Assembly: GCF_004137245.1 (NCBI RefSeq)
Contig: NZ_SDWS01000010.1
Location: forward strand, 1-64,000
Direction: 5' to 3'
DNA length: 64,000 bases
DNA from: Nocardioides glacieisoli
Lineage (GTDB): Bacteria; Actinomycetota; Actinomycetes; Propionibacteriales; Nocardioidaceae
In this document: positions 20,079-29,310 of the stretch, piece after piece
How positions within the stretch are numbered: the first letter of the stretch is position 1
Layout of the letters: every line of letters starts with the position of its first letter
Position numbers and translations under genes: made by a program
Notes under the pieces: model-generated
What the model saw: only the letters and a program-made list of their open reading frames with translations
Told to the model about the DNA's origin: nothing
The model's database searches: none

Positions 20079-21227
20079 TCAGAGCTCGCGGGTGATGGTC
20101 ATCTCGCGGTCGCCGTAGACGACCTTGTCACCGGGCAGGAGCGCGGCGGGCCTCCCGGGCGCGAGCTGGCGCGACATGCCCTGGCGCACGAGCACGGTGC
20201 CGTTGGTCGATCCGCGGTCCATCACCACGATCGTGCCGTCGGGGGCGGGACCGAACTGGGCGTGGGTCTTGGACACCGACATGTCGGCCGACTGCAGCGG
20301 GATCAGGTGCGCGACCTGCTCGCCGTTGCGGGGCTCGGGGCGGCGACCCACCAGCGCGAGGCCGGCGATCACGAAGCTCTCGCCGTTGTCGAAGTGCGCC
20401 CGCCACCGCTGGGCCGGGGGCTGGTGCGGGTTGGCCGGCACCGGCTGCGCGGGCACCGGCTGCGGGCGCCGCTGGGTCGGGGCGTCCTCCAGCGACGTCT
20501 GCTGGGCGGGGGGTTGCGGTGCCTGCCCCGGGGCCGCGGCGTAGGCCGGCGCCACGGGACGCGTGACGGTCTGGGCGAGGGCCGCCGGTGGCTGGATCGG
20601 CGGCTGGATCGGCTGCTGGGTCACCTCGGGCGGCAGCTGCTGGCGCCGCATCGACTGCTCGGACCGCTCCGGGGTCCGCACCGCCTCCACCGGGGGTGCC
20701 GGGACGAGGCGCATGGCGGTCAGGTTGACGATGTGGCGCGGCCCCTCGTCGGCCACGTCGGCGACCGCGGGGGGAGGACGTACGTCGACCACGATGCTGT
20801 GGGCCAGGTGGTCGTGCCAGCCGCGACGCCGGCGACCGCGTTCCTCGACGGCCGTCCACGCCAGGGCGGCGAGCCCGATGCCGAAGGTGGGCAGGCCGGC
20901 CACCCCGAGCACGAGCGAGCGCAGGAGGGCCCGGCCGACACCGATCGGGGTGCCGGTGCCGTGGTGCACCACCCGCAGGCCCGACAGTGCCTTGCCGGGC
21001 GAGCTCCCGGTGGCGCCGAGCACGATGGAGGAGACCAGCCACAGCACGACCACGGTGCCGGCGACTGCGCCGATCACCGTCCACACCTCGTCGGAGACGA
21101 GCATCGCCGTCACGACCCCGACGACGACGACCAGGCTCCACGCCAGCAGGCGGTCCACGGCGAAGGCCGTGAACCGCCGCTCGAGCTGGGCGATCGGGTA
21201 CGTCGTGTCGTGCTGCTGACGGATCAC
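20079..21227 (-). CDS. RDD membrane domain fused to a cytoplasmic FHA domain
   Basis: A 382 aa protein. Residues 1-150 form an RDD module with three hydrophobic helices (RFTAFAVDRLLAWSLVVV, then GAVAGTVVVLWLVSSIVLG, then GVAGLPTFGIGLAALAW). A Pro/Gln-rich linker (about 195-275) leads to an FHA domain with GRRPEP, SVSKTHAQF and DRGSTNGT, which binds phosphothreonine. It would tether an FHA reader to the membrane. It follows the second FHA gene by 10 nt and ends the PP2C-FHA-RDD operon. Its phosphorylated partner and kinase are not in the window. Confidence 0.85.
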   Translation of the reverse strand: MIRQQHDTTYPIAQLERRFTAFAVDRLLAWSLVVVVGVVTAMLVSDEVWTVIGAVAGTVVVLWLVSSIVLGATGSSPGKALSGLRVVHHGTGTPIGVGRALLRSLVLGVAGLPTFGIGLAALAWTAVEERGRRRRGWHDHLAHSIVVDVRPPPAVADVADEGPRHIVNLTAMRLVPAPPVEAVRTPERSEQSMRRQQLPPEVTQQPIQPPIQPPAALAQTVTRPVAPAYAAAPGQAPQPPAQQTSLEDAPTQRRPQPVPAQPVPANPHQPPAQRWRAHFDNGESFVIAGLALVGRRPEPRNGEQVAHLIPLQSADMSVSKTHAQFGPAPDGTIVVMDRGSTNGTVLVRQGMSRQLAPGRPAALLPGDKVVYGDREMTITREL

Positions 21228-21237
21228 GGGGCCACGC

Positions 21238-22323
21238 TCAGGGGTTCGTGACCTGGATCGTGACGCCGTCGCCGAGGTCGAGCACCGCGCCGGGGATCAG
21301 GCTGACGGCAATGCCCGCCTTGAGCTCCTCGGGGTCCAGGCCGGGCTGGGCGAGGACCGTGCCGTTGGTGGAGCCGAGGTCGGTGGCGATGGCCGAGCCG
21401 TGGTCGGCGCCGGCACCGGGACGGATCTCGAGGTGCGTCGAGGAGATCTCCTGCTGCGGGCTCGACACGGTCACCACGTGGGGCTGGTCGTGGGAGGCGA
21501 AGCGGCGAGCCTCCGGCGCGCGGCCGACCAGGACCGCCCGGTCGACGAGCACGACGTCACCGGTCGAGAAGACCAGCGAGGCCACGGGGTCCGAGACCAC
21601 CTCCGGGGCCATCTCCTGGCCGGGGATCGGCGGACGGTCGAAGTCGCGCGCGGGCGGACCGGCCACGGTGTTCCCGTCGCGGTCCGGCCAGTCGTCGGCG
21701 CCGGGCGCCTCGACGACCGGGGTCTCCCCCGTCGGCGTCGGGTCGTCCTCGGGCTCGCCGAAGCTCATCGGGGCCTCGGGGACGGACTCAGGTGTCGGCT
21801 CCGGCTCGGGTTCGGGCTCGGGCTCCGGCTCGGGGTCCGGCTCGACCGCCATCACCGGCGCGGCCGGCTCCTCGGCGGGCGCGGCCGGCGCTGCCGGCGG
21901 CGTACCGAACTCGACGACGGACACCCGGGCGATGCCGGCGGTGAGGGCGTGCTCGACGTCGCCGTCCCCGGCAAGGGTGACGCGGACGCTGGTGACCCCG
22001 GTGACGAGGCGCTCGGCCCAGGCCGCACCGGCGCTCGCGCTGACGATCTCCTCGCCCTCGGTGGTCGCGACCGTGGCGGTGGGAGCGCCGCGGACGATGA
22101 GGCGGGTGGAGTCATCGCCGTGGGCGACGAGGGCGACGTGGTCGAGCGTGGACAGCCCGCCCGCGAGGAGGGCGTCGAGCACGGCGTCGGCCGTCGCGCC
22201 GGCGTCCGCGAGATCCCACAGGGCAGCCACGCGATCGCGCTGGCTGCCGGGCAGCACGACCGTGACGTGGTCGCCGACGACGGCGTACCAGTCCCCCGGC
22301 GCGAACCTGGCATCGGTGCTCAC
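21238..22323 (-). CDS. FHA-domain protein with acidic EP-repeat linker
   Basis: A 361 aa soluble protein. An N-terminal domain (1-140, not recognised, ending VSVVEFGTPP) is joined by a Pro/Glu repeat linker (about 161-178, alternating E-P) to a C-terminal FHA domain with VLVGRAPEA, STHLEIRPG and DLGSTNGT. The rigid EP linker spaces the two domains. Its GTG start overlaps the PP2C stop codon (GTGA), so translation is coupled. It most likely acts in the same phospho-signalling pathway as its neighbours. Confidence 0.82.
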   Translation of the reverse strand: MSTDARFAPGDWYAVVGDHVTVVLPGSQRDRVAALWDLADAGATADAVLDALLAGGLSTLDHVALVAHGDDSTRLIVRGAPTATVATTEGEEIVSASAGAAWAERLVTGVTSVRVTLAGDGDVEHALTAGIARVSVVEFGTPPAAPAAPAEEPAAPVMAVEPDPEPEPEPEPEPEPTPESVPEAPMSFGEPEDDPTPTGETPVVEAPGADDWPDRDGNTVAGPPARDFDRPPIPGQEMAPEVVSDPVASLVFSTGDVVLVDRAVLVGRAPEARRFASHDQPHVVTVSSPQQEISSTHLEIRPGAGADHGSAIATDLGSTNGTVLAQPGLDPEELKAGIAVSLIPGAVLDLGDGVTIQVTNP

Positions 22324-23135
22324 AGTCGTCCCCCCAGCTTGGATTCGAGGCTCTCCAGCTGGCGCTGGGAGTCATACGAGGCGTCCTTCACCAATCCCAC
22401 CACATCGACGACGACAGCGGTCGCGTTGTCACGGCCGCCTGCGGCGACCGCAGCGCGCACCAGCCTGTCGGCGGCATCGCGGGGATCGGCGACGGTCTCG
22501 AGGATCTCCTCGATCTCCTTGTCCTCGATCATCCCGGTGACGCCGTCGCTGCAGAGCAGCAGCCGCTCGACGGAGCCGAGCGGCAGCAGGAAGAAGTCGG
22601 GGTGGATGCCCTCGGGACTGCCGAGCGCGCGCGTGATCACGTGGCGCTCGGGGTGGGTCGCGGCCTCCTCGGCCGTGATCTCGCCCGAGTCGATCAGCTC
22701 CTGGACGACCGAGTGGTCCACGCTGATCTGCTCGAGGCTTCCGTCGGTGATCCGGTAGATGCGGGAGTCGCCGAGGTTGGCCAGCAGCCACTTCGCGACG
22801 CCGTTGTCGTCGACGAGCACGGCGACGACCGCGGTGGTGCCGGCGTGCCAGCCGGGCGTCATCGCGCGATGGGCGTTGCCGAAGTCGATGATCCGCGCCT
22901 GCGCGCGCGCGAAGGTGTCGGCGACCTGCTCGGCGCCGCGCGTGGGGTCGTAGGACTCCGCGAGGCGCTGGAACTCCTCGACGACCATCTGGCTCGCGAC
23001 GTCGCCGCCGGAGTGCCCGCCCATGCCGTCGGCGACGACGAAGACCGGTGGCGCGACGAGGAACGAGTCCTCGTTGACCTTGCGCACCAGGCCGACGTCG
23101 CTCGCCGCCCCGTGGTGCAGATCAACGTTCTTCAT
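22320..23135 (-). CDS. PP2C-type Ser/Thr protein phosphatase
   Basis: A 271 aa soluble PPM/PP2C phosphatase. Metal-binding motifs are complete: VRKVNEDSF, VVADGMGGHSGG, LANLGDSRIYR, LLLCSDGVTGM and GGRDNATAVVVD. No membrane segment follows, unlike mycobacterial PstP. The ATG at 23135 has GGAGAGGGC upstream. It heads an operon with two FHA proteins, so it probably dephosphorylates or is steered by the FHA partners. No pknB-type kinase gene is adjacent, in contrast to the pstP-pknB locus. Confidence 0.92.
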   Translation of the reverse strand: MKNVDLHHGAASDVGLVRKVNEDSFLVAPPVFVVADGMGGHSGGDVASQMVVEEFQRLAESYDPTRGAEQVADTFARAQARIIDFGNAHRAMTPGWHAGTTAVVAVLVDDNGVAKWLLANLGDSRIYRITDGSLEQISVDHSVVQELIDSGEITAEEAATHPERHVITRALGSPEGIHPDFFLLPLGSVERLLLCSDGVTGMIEDKEIEEILETVADPRDAADRLVRAAVAAGGRDNATAVVVDVVGLVKDASYDSQRQLESLESKLGGRL

Positions 23136-23195
23136 GCGCGCCCTCTCCGCGTCGTGCAGGGCGGCGACTCCAGCCCGGGCGATAGCGTAGGAGGG

Positions 23196-25463
23196 ATGTC
23201 CAGTCGTGGGCGGGCGACACCCGCACGAACCCTCGCCGACCAGCTGCGGAGCTGGCCGGACGAGCGACTCGTGGCGCTCCTGCGGGCCCGTCCAGATCTC
23301 GCCACACCCGCCCCTCAGGATTCGTCGCAGCTCGCCTCGCGGGCTGCCACGCGTTCGTCGATCCACCGAGCCCTCGACGGCCTGGACCGTCTGGAGCTTT
23401 CCGTGCTTGATGCCCTGCTGGTTGCAGGTCAAACCACTTCGGCGGGACTTGCGTCGATCGTGCACGCGGACCCCGCCCGTGCGGGTGAAGCGGTCGAGCG
23501 ACTGCTCGACCTGGCCCTCGCCTGGGAGGCGCCCGGAGGCATCCGCGCGCTGAGCGGCGTCGCCGACGCGATGCGCGGGATGCCCGGCCTGGTGAGCGGC
23601 CTGCGGCCCTCGAGCCCCGAGCCGCCCTCGCCCGACAGGGTGGCCTCGCTGCTCGCCGAGCTCAGCCCCGCCGCGACCGCGATGCTGCGCCACGTCGATG
23701 CCCACGGCGGCGAGGGAACGACCGGCTCCGCGCGCCGCACGGTCTCCCCCGAGCAGGCGGCGAGCCCGGCCGAGGAGCTGATCAGCCGCCGGCTGCTGGT
23801 GCCGCGCGACGGCGACACCGTCGTGCTGCCGGGCGAGGTCGGGCTCGCGCTGCGCGGCGGGCGGACCACCACCGAGCCGGTCGACGAGGTGCCGCCCCTC
23901 GCCACCACGTCGCGCGACCCGGCCCTGGTCGCCCGGACGGCTGCGGGTGCCGCCTTCGACGTCGTACGACGCACGGAGCTGCTGCTCGACCACTGGGGCG
24001 TGCAGCCGCCGAGCGTGCTGCGCAGCGGGGGCCTGGCGGTCCGCGACCTCAAGCTGGTGGCGCGCGAGCTGCACGTCGACGAGGTTGGCGCAGCGCTGCT
24101 CGTCGAGGTCGCGCTCTCGGCCGGGTTGATCGCCGAGGGAGCCGAGCCGGACGGCACACCGGCCTGGCTGCCGACCGAGGAGTTCGACGTGTGGTCGGGG
24201 CGCCCGACGGCCGAGCGGTGGGCCCGGCTCGTCGGCGGGTGGCTGGCGAGCAGCCGGGTCCCGTCGCTGGTGGGCTCGCGCGACCAGACGGGCAAGTCGT
24301 GGAACGCCCTGGCGCCCGAGCTGTCAAGCGGCCTGGCCGAGGAGGCCCGACGCCTCGCGCTCCGCGTGCTGGCCGGCGTCCCCGAGGGCGAGGTGCTGGC
24401 CGTCGGGACGGGAGTCGCGTCGGTGGTGCAGCACGTCGAGTGGCTGCGACCGCGCCGGCCGGCGATCTTCGCCGACCTGGTGACGGCGGCCCTCGACGAG
24501 GCCGCGGTGCTCGGCGTCAGCGGTGCCGGCGGCCTCCCGCCGAGCGGCCGCCTGGTCGCCGACGACGACCTGCCGGCAGCGGCCGCGGCGCTGGACCCGC
24601 AGCTGCCGCGTCCGGTCGACCACGTCCTGCTCCAGGCCGACCTCACCGCGGTGGCGCCCGGGCCCCTCGAGACCGAGGTCGCCCGCCGGCTGCACCTGCT
24701 CGCCGACGTGGAGTCCCGCGGCGGTGCCACCGTCTACCGCTTCACCCCCGGCTCGCTCCGGCGCGGCTTCGACGCCGGGTGGTCGGCGCTGGAGGTGCGC
24801 GACTTCCTCGCCGGCGTCTCCCAGACCCCCGTCCCGCAACCCCTCGAGTTCCTCGTCGACGACGTCGCGCGCACCTTCGGCAGCGTGCGGGTCGGACACG
24901 CGGAGGCCTTCCTGCGCGCGGACGACGAGGCCGCGCTTGCCGCGCTCGTGCACGACCCGCGGTCCCGGACCCTCGGGCTGCGCCTGCTGGCACCGACCGT
25001 CGCGATCTCGACCTCGCCGCTCGACGTGCTGCTGCCGCGGCTGCGCGAGCTGGGCGCCGCGCCCGTGGTCGAGGCGGCCGACGGCACCGTGCGGGTCAGC
25101 CGCCCCGACCTCCGCCGCGCACGGGGCCGGCGGGGACGGCGTCCTGCGGGCGCGGTGTCGGCACGGCAGGCGGCGCAGGTCCAGGCGGTCGCGACCGCGA
25201 TCCGGGCCGGCGACCGGGCCGAGTCCTCGCGCCCCGCGAGCGCCTCGACCACCACGCCGTCCGACGCCCTCGCCGCCCTCCGCGACGCCATCGAGGGTGG
25301 CACCACCGTCGTCATCGGCTACGTCGACAACCACGGCGCCACCAGCGAGCGGGTCGTCGACCCGCGCCGGCTCGACGGCGGGCGGCTCTCGGCGTTCGAC
25401 CACCGCGCGGACGACGTACGCGAGTTCGCGGTGCACCGCATCACCGCCGTCAGGCCCGCGTAA
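23196..25463 (+). CDS. XPB/Ssl2-like helicase-associated protein with WYL domain
   Basis: A 755 aa protein of the actinobacterial helicase C-terminal (XPB/Ssl2-like) family. It has winged-helix-like N-terminal repeats (SSIHRALDGLDRLELSVLDAL...), a central region with VDHVLLQADLTAVAPGPLE and LEFLVDDVARTFGSVRVG, typical of the family, and a C-terminal WYL-like module (ALRDAIEGGTTVVIGYVDNHGATSERVVDP). No Walker motifs are present, so it is not a helicase itself. The ATG follows TAGCGT by 7 nt (leaderless layout). With the following CGNR and XPB genes it forms a conserved-looking set. Confidence 0.82.
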   Translation: MSSRGRATPARTLADQLRSWPDERLVALLRARPDLATPAPQDSSQLASRAATRSSIHRALDGLDRLELSVLDALLVAGQTTSAGLASIVHADPARAGEAVERLLDLALAWEAPGGIRALSGVADAMRGMPGLVSGLRPSSPEPPSPDRVASLLAELSPAATAMLRHVDAHGGEGTTGSARRTVSPEQAASPAEELISRRLLVPRDGDTVVLPGEVGLALRGGRTTTEPVDEVPPLATTSRDPALVARTAAGAAFDVVRRTELLLDHWGVQPPSVLRSGGLAVRDLKLVARELHVDEVGAALLVEVALSAGLIAEGAEPDGTPAWLPTEEFDVWSGRPTAERWARLVGGWLASSRVPSLVGSRDQTGKSWNALAPELSSGLAEEARRLALRVLAGVPEGEVLAVGTGVASVVQHVEWLRPRRPAIFADLVTAALDEAAVLGVSGAGGLPPSGRLVADDDLPAAAAALDPQLPRPVDHVLLQADLTAVAPGPLETEVARRLHLLADVESRGGATVYRFTPGSLRRGFDAGWSALEVRDFLAGVSQTPVPQPLEFLVDDVARTFGSVRVGHAEAFLRADDEAALAALVHDPRSRTLGLRLLAPTVAISTSPLDVLLPRLRELGAAPVVEAADGTVRVSRPDLRRARGRRGRRPAGAVSARQAAQVQAVATAIRAGDRAESSRPASASTTTPSDALAALRDAIEGGTTVVIGYVDNHGATSERVVDPRRLDGGRLSAFDHRADDVREFAVHRITAVRPA

Positions 25464-25487
25464 GGACCACTTCCCTAGAATGGGTCG

Positions 25488-26012
25488 GTGGACTTCATCC
25501 GTTACGCCGAGCGCGCCGCAGCGCTCGTCAACGCCGACCTCCCCGACGAGGCGGCGCTGCACGAGCACCTGGCGGACCGATCGTGGCTGCACCGTTCGGT
25601 GGCGCCCGCGGACATCGCGTCGTTGACGTCCTTCCAGGCCGAGCTGCGGCCGGTCTTCGAGGCCTCCGACGTGGACGACGTACCCCTCGTGGTCGGGTCG
25701 CTCAACGACCTGCTCGCGAGCCACCCGGTCACGCCGATGATCTCCGACCACGACCCGGCCAACCTCCACATGCACGTCACCAACCGGGCGTCGTCCGTCG
25801 CCGAGCTGCTGATCGCCGAGTCGCTGATGGGGCTGGCCAACCTGGTCTGCGACCTCGGCGCGACCCGGCTCGGCATCTGCTCCGAGCCCCGCTGCGACAA
25901 GGTCTTCGTCGACACCTCACCCAACCAGTCGCGTCGCTACTGCTCCGACCGGTGCTCCTCGCGCGCCAACGTCGCTGCCTTCCGCGCGCGCCAGAAGGCG
26001 GCCTCCGCGTGA
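25488..26012 (+). CDS. CGNR zinc-finger protein
   Basis: A 174 aa protein of the CGNR/ABATE family. The N-terminal part is helical; the C terminus carries the zinc finger CSEPRCDKVFVDTSPNQSRR-YCSDRCSSRANVAAFRAR (about residues 129-168) with four cysteines, typical of putative DNA-binding regulators. The GTG start lies 6 nt after TAGAAT. Its stop overlaps the GTG of the XPB helicase gene (GTGA), so the two are translationally coupled and may act on the same DNA substrate. Confidence 0.85.
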   Translation: MDFIRYAERAAALVNADLPDEAALHEHLADRSWLHRSVAPADIASLTSFQAELRPVFEASDVDDVPLVVGSLNDLLASHPVTPMISDHDPANLHMHVTNRASSVAELLIAESLMGLANLVCDLGATRLGICSEPRCDKVFVDTSPNQSRRYCSDRCSSRANVAAFRARQKAASA

Positions 26013-27658
26013 ACGACGGACCCCTCATCGTCCAGTCCGACAAGACGCTCCTGCTCGAGGTCGACCACCCGTCGGCCGCCGAGGCCCGCAAGGCGATCGC
26101 GCCCTTCGCCGAGCTCGAGCGCTCGCCCGAGCACATCCACACCTACCGCCTGACACCGCTCGGCCTCTGGAACGCCCGCGCCGCCGGTCACGACGCCGAG
26201 CAGGTGGTCGACGCGCTGCTGACGTGGAGCCGCTACGCCGTCCCGCACGCGCTGCTCGTCGACGTCGCCGAGACGATGGGCCGCTACGGCCGGCTCCGCC
26301 TCGAGAAGCACCCGGTGCACGGACTCGTGCTGTCGAGCACCGACCGCCCGGTGCTCGAGGAGGTGCTCCGCGCCAAGAAGATCGCCGGGATGGTCGGCGC
26401 GCGGCTCGACGACGACTCCGTCGCGGTGCACCCGAGCGAGCGGGGCAACCTCAAGCAGGCCCTGCTCAAGCTCGGCTGGCCGGCCGAGGACTTCGCGGGC
26501 TACGTCGACGGCGAGGCGCACGCGATCGACCTCGCCGAGGACGGGTGGACGCTCCGGCCCTACCAGCGCGAGGCGGCCCAGTCCTTCTGGGACGGCGGGT
26601 CCGGCGTCGTCGTGCTGCCCTGCGGTGCCGGCAAGACCATCGTCGGCGCGGCCTCGATGGCGCAGGCGCAGGCCACCACGCTGATCCTCGTCACCAACAC
26701 CGTCAGCGCGCGGCAGTGGAAGGACGAGCTGGTCGCGCGGACGTCGCTGACCCCCGACGAGATCGGGGAGTACTCCGGTGCCGTCAAGGAGATCCGCCCC
26801 GTCACCATCGCGACCTACCAGGTGCTGACGACGAAGCGGAAGGGCGTCTACCCGCACCTCGACCTGCTCGACGCCCGCGACTGGGGCCTGATCGTCTACG
26901 ACGAGGTGCACCTGCTCCCGGCGCCGATCTTCCGGATGACCGCCGACCTCCAGGCGCGTCGCCGCCTCGGCCTCACCGCGACGCTCGTGCGCGAGGACGG
27001 CCGTGAGGGCGAGGTCTTCTCGCTGATCGGCCCCAAGCGCTACGACGCCCCGTGGAAGGACATCGAGGCGCAGGGCTACATCGCGCCTGCCGACTGCGTC
27101 GAGGTCCGCGTCACCCTGCCCGACGGCGAGCGACTGGCCTACGCCACCTCGGACCCCGACACCCGCTACCGCCTGGCCTCGTGCACCCACGCCAAGATCG
27201 ACGTCGTACGCGACCTGGTGCGACAGCACGCAAACCAGCCGACCCTCGTGATCGGTCAGTACATCGACCAGCTCGACGAGGTCGCCGAGATGCTCGACGC
27301 CCCGGTCATCAAGGGCGAGACGCCGGTCAAGGAACGACAGCGGCTCTTCAACGCCTTCCGCTCCGGCGAGATCGGGCTGCTCGTGGTGAGCAAGGTGGCG
27401 AACTTCTCCATCGACCTGCCCTCGGCCGAGGTGGCGATCCAGATCAGTGGCTCCTTCGGCTCGCGGCAGGAGGAGGCCCAGCGCCTCGGCCGGCTGCTGC
27501 GCCCCAAGACCGAGGGCCGCAGCGCGCACTTCTACACGATCGTCTCGCGCGACACGGTCGACGCCGACTTCGCCCAGAACCGGCAGCGCTTCCTCGCCGA
27601 GCAGGGCTACGCCTACCGCATCATCGATGCGGGCGACCTCACCGCCGAGCCGACCTGA
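26009..27658 (+). CDS. XPB-type DNA repair helicase (SF2)
   Basis: A 549 aa superfamily 2 helicase of the bacterial XPB/RAD25 type (3'-5' DNA translocase). It has Walker A PCGAGKT (204-210), a DEVH box (298-301), LTAT followed by the XPB-specific RED motif in LVREDGREGEVF, and motif VI QRLGRLLRP. An N-terminal damage-recognition-like domain (1-130) precedes. The GTG start overlaps the CGNR stop codon. In archaea XPB works with the nuclease Bax1; no such nuclease is recognisable here, and the two upstream proteins are the only candidates for partners. Confidence 0.93.
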   Translation: MNDGPLIVQSDKTLLLEVDHPSAAEARKAIAPFAELERSPEHIHTYRLTPLGLWNARAAGHDAEQVVDALLTWSRYAVPHALLVDVAETMGRYGRLRLEKHPVHGLVLSSTDRPVLEEVLRAKKIAGMVGARLDDDSVAVHPSERGNLKQALLKLGWPAEDFAGYVDGEAHAIDLAEDGWTLRPYQREAAQSFWDGGSGVVVLPCGAGKTIVGAASMAQAQATTLILVTNTVSARQWKDELVARTSLTPDEIGEYSGAVKEIRPVTIATYQVLTTKRKGVYPHLDLLDARDWGLIVYDEVHLLPAPIFRMTADLQARRRLGLTATLVREDGREGEVFSLIGPKRYDAPWKDIEAQGYIAPADCVEVRVTLPDGERLAYATSDPDTRYRLASCTHAKIDVVRDLVRQHANQPTLVIGQYIDQLDEVAEMLDAPVIKGETPVKERQRLFNAFRSGEIGLLVVSKVANFSIDLPSAEVAIQISGSFGSRQEEAQRLGRLLRPKTEGRSAHFYTIVSRDTVDADFAQNRQRFLAEQGYAYRIIDAGDLTAEPT

Positions 27659-27665
27659 CCCCCGG

Positions 27666-28706
27666 TCAGTCCAGCGTGCTCGCGTCGATCACGAAGCGGT
27701 AGCGCACGTCGGAGGCGAGGACGCGCTCGTAGGCCTCGTTGACCTGGTCGGCGCGGATCACCTCGACCTCGGAGGCGATGCCGTGCTCGGCGCAGAAGTC
27801 GAGCATCTCCTGGGTCTCCGCGATCCCGCCGATCATCGAGCCGGAGAAGGAGCGCCGGTTGGAGAGCAGCGCGAAGACGTTGACGTCCAGCGGCTCCGCC
27901 GGGGCGCCGACGTTCACCAGCGCGCCGTTGACGTCGAGCAGGCCGAGGTAGGCGCTCACGTCGATCCGGGCGCTCACCGTGTTGATGACGAGGTCGAACG
28001 ACTCGGCGAGGGCCTCGAACGTGTCGGGGTCGCTCGTCGCGAAGTAGTGGTCCGCGCCGAGGCGCAGGCCGTCCTCCTGCTTCTTCAGCGACTGGGAGAG
28101 CACGGTGACCTCGGCGCCCATCGCGTGCGCGATCTGGACGGCCATGTGGCCGAGACCGCCCAGGCCGACGACCGCGACCTTCTTGCCCGGACCGGCGTTC
28201 CAGTGCTTCAGCGGCGAGTACGTCGTGATGCCGGCGCACAGCAGCGGCGTGGCGGCCGCGGCGTCGAGGCTCTCCGGGATCGACAGGACGTGGTCGGCGT
28301 CCACGACGACGTGGGTCGAGTAACCGCCCTGGGTCGTCGTACCGTCGCGGTCGGTGGCGGCGTAGGTGCCGACCATGCCCTGGACGCAGTACTGCTCGTC
28401 ACCGCTGGCGCAGCGGTCGCACTCGCCGCACGAGTTGACCATGCAGCCGACGCCGACGCGGTCGCCGACCTGGTGGCGGCTCACCCCGGAGCCGACCTCG
28501 GTGACCCGGCCGACGATCTCGTGGCCCGGCACGAGCGGGAAGGGCTGCGGGCCCCAGTCGCCGTTGACGGTGTGGATGTCGGAGTGGCAGATGCCGGCGT
28601 ACTCGATGTCGATGAGCACGTCGTTGGCGCCGACCTCGCGGCGCTCGATGGTCGTGGGAGCCAGCGGCTGGCCGGCGGCGGGTGCTGCATAGGCGTTGAC
28701 GCGCAT
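27666..28706 (-). CDS. Zinc-dependent NAD(P)-alcohol dehydrogenase
   Basis: A 346 aa medium-chain dehydrogenase. Catalytic zinc ligands lie in GICHSDIH and GHEIVGRV, the structural zinc site is [15 protein letters not shown] (about residues 92-106), and the nucleotide fold is [13 protein letters not shown]. The [12 protein letters not shown] start and [10 protein letters not shown] fit the YahK/AdhA-like aldehyde-reducing branch. A GGAAGG ribosome-binding site precedes the ATG. It lies 49 nt after the MerR gene, in a presumably MerR-induced operon for aldehyde or alcohol handling. Confidence 0.9.
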   Translation of the reverse strand: MRVNAYAAPAAGQPLAPTTIERREVGANDVLIDIEYAGICHSDIHTVNGDWGPQPFPLVPGHEIVGRVTEVGSGVSRHQVGDRVGVGCMVNSCGECDRCASGDEQYCVQGMVGTYAATDRDGTTTQGGYSTHVVVDADHVLSIPESLDAAAATPLLCAGITTYSPLKHWNAGPGKKVAVVGLGGLGHMAVQIAHAMGAEVTVLSQSLKKQEDGLRLGADHYFATSDPDTFEALAESFDLVINTVSARIDVSAYLGLLDVNGALVNVGAPAEPLDVNVFALLSNRRSFSGSMIGGIAETQEMLDFCAEHGIASEVEVIRADQVNEAYERVLASDVRYRFVIDASTLD

Positions 28707-28755
28707 GCTGGAGCCTTCCGTTCTTCTCGGGGGGATGGACGGTCCGGGTGTCGGA

Positions 28756-29217
28756 CTAGTCGTGCGTGACCGCGCGCAGCTCGTCAGCGAGCTCGCGGGC
28801 CCGGCGCGAGATCTGCTCGCTCCGGGCGGTGTCGTGGTCGGCAACCGCGCGCCAGTAGTCGATCTTGAGCGCGACGTAGCGCTGGCGCAGGGCCAGCGCC
28901 TCTGCCTCGGTCGTCAGGCGCGCCTGCTGCTCCTCGAGCAGCCGACGCTGGTCCGCAGCGGCTTCCGCGCCGAGCCTGGTGTTGGCCATGTAGGCGCGCA
29001 TGTCGCCGATCGACATGCCGGTGGCGGCCAGGCACGACACCCACATGAGCTGGTCGAGGTCACCGTCGTCGTAGACGCGGTGACCACTGCTCGCGCCGCG
29101 GCCGATCGGCGCGATGACGCCGATCTGCTCGTAGTAGCGCAGCGTGCTGGCCGGCAGCCCGGTGAGGGCTGCCGCCTCCTTGATGGAGTAGCTGCGGGCA
29201 TCGGCGTGGGTGGTCAC
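28756..29217 (-). CDS. MerR family transcriptional regulator
   Basis: A 153 aa MerR protein: the N-terminal winged helix [27 protein letters not shown], the second wing [25 protein letters not shown], then a long dimerisation coiled coil. There are no metal-binding cysteines at the C terminus; C62 near the start of the coil is the only cysteine, so a small-molecule or aldehyde signal is likelier than metal. The GTG start lies 7 nt after a TACCGT -10, and an 18-bp palindrome lies between -10 and -35, the hallmark of MerR autoregulation. Confidence 0.9.
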   Translation of the reverse strand: MTTHADARSYSIKEAAALTGLPASTLRYYEQIGVIAPIGRGASSGHRVYDDGDLDQLMWVSCLAATGMSIGDMRAYMANTRLGAEAAADQRRLLEEQQARLTTEAEALALRQRYVALKIDYWRAVADHDTARSEQISRRARELADELRAVTHD

Positions 29218-29224
29218 GTCATCG

Positions 29225-29254
29225 ACGGTAGGAACTTCGAGTACTCGAAGTCAA
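29225..29254 (-). promoter_or_regulatory. MerR-type promoter with 18-bp palindrome
   Basis: ACTTCGAGTACTCGAAGT (29234-29251) is a perfect palindrome. On the minus strand TTGACT (29254-29249) and TACCGT (29230-29225) flank it with an 18-bp spacer, longer than the usual 17 bp, as needed for MerR untwisting. The -10 is 7 nt from the GTG of the regulator gene. Confidence 0.8.
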
Positions 29255-29310
29255 AGGGCCACCGCGTGACGTGGCTCTCCTGCGTGGAGTCCCCGGCTAG
29301 CCTCGGGAAC

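Noticed and set aside
21783..21840. Microsatellite-like repeat
   Set aside because: It is the coding sequence of the Glu-Pro linker of the FHA protein, with varied codons; a protein feature rather than a DNA element.
22602..23195. Upstream extension of the XPB/Ssl2-like gene
   Set aside because: It lies antisense to the PP2C gene; the promoter and the ATG at 23196 explain the real start.
24191..26008. Upstream extension of the XPB helicase frame
   Set aside because: The part before the GTG at 26009 is an Arg/Pro-rich out-of-frame reading of the two preceding genes.
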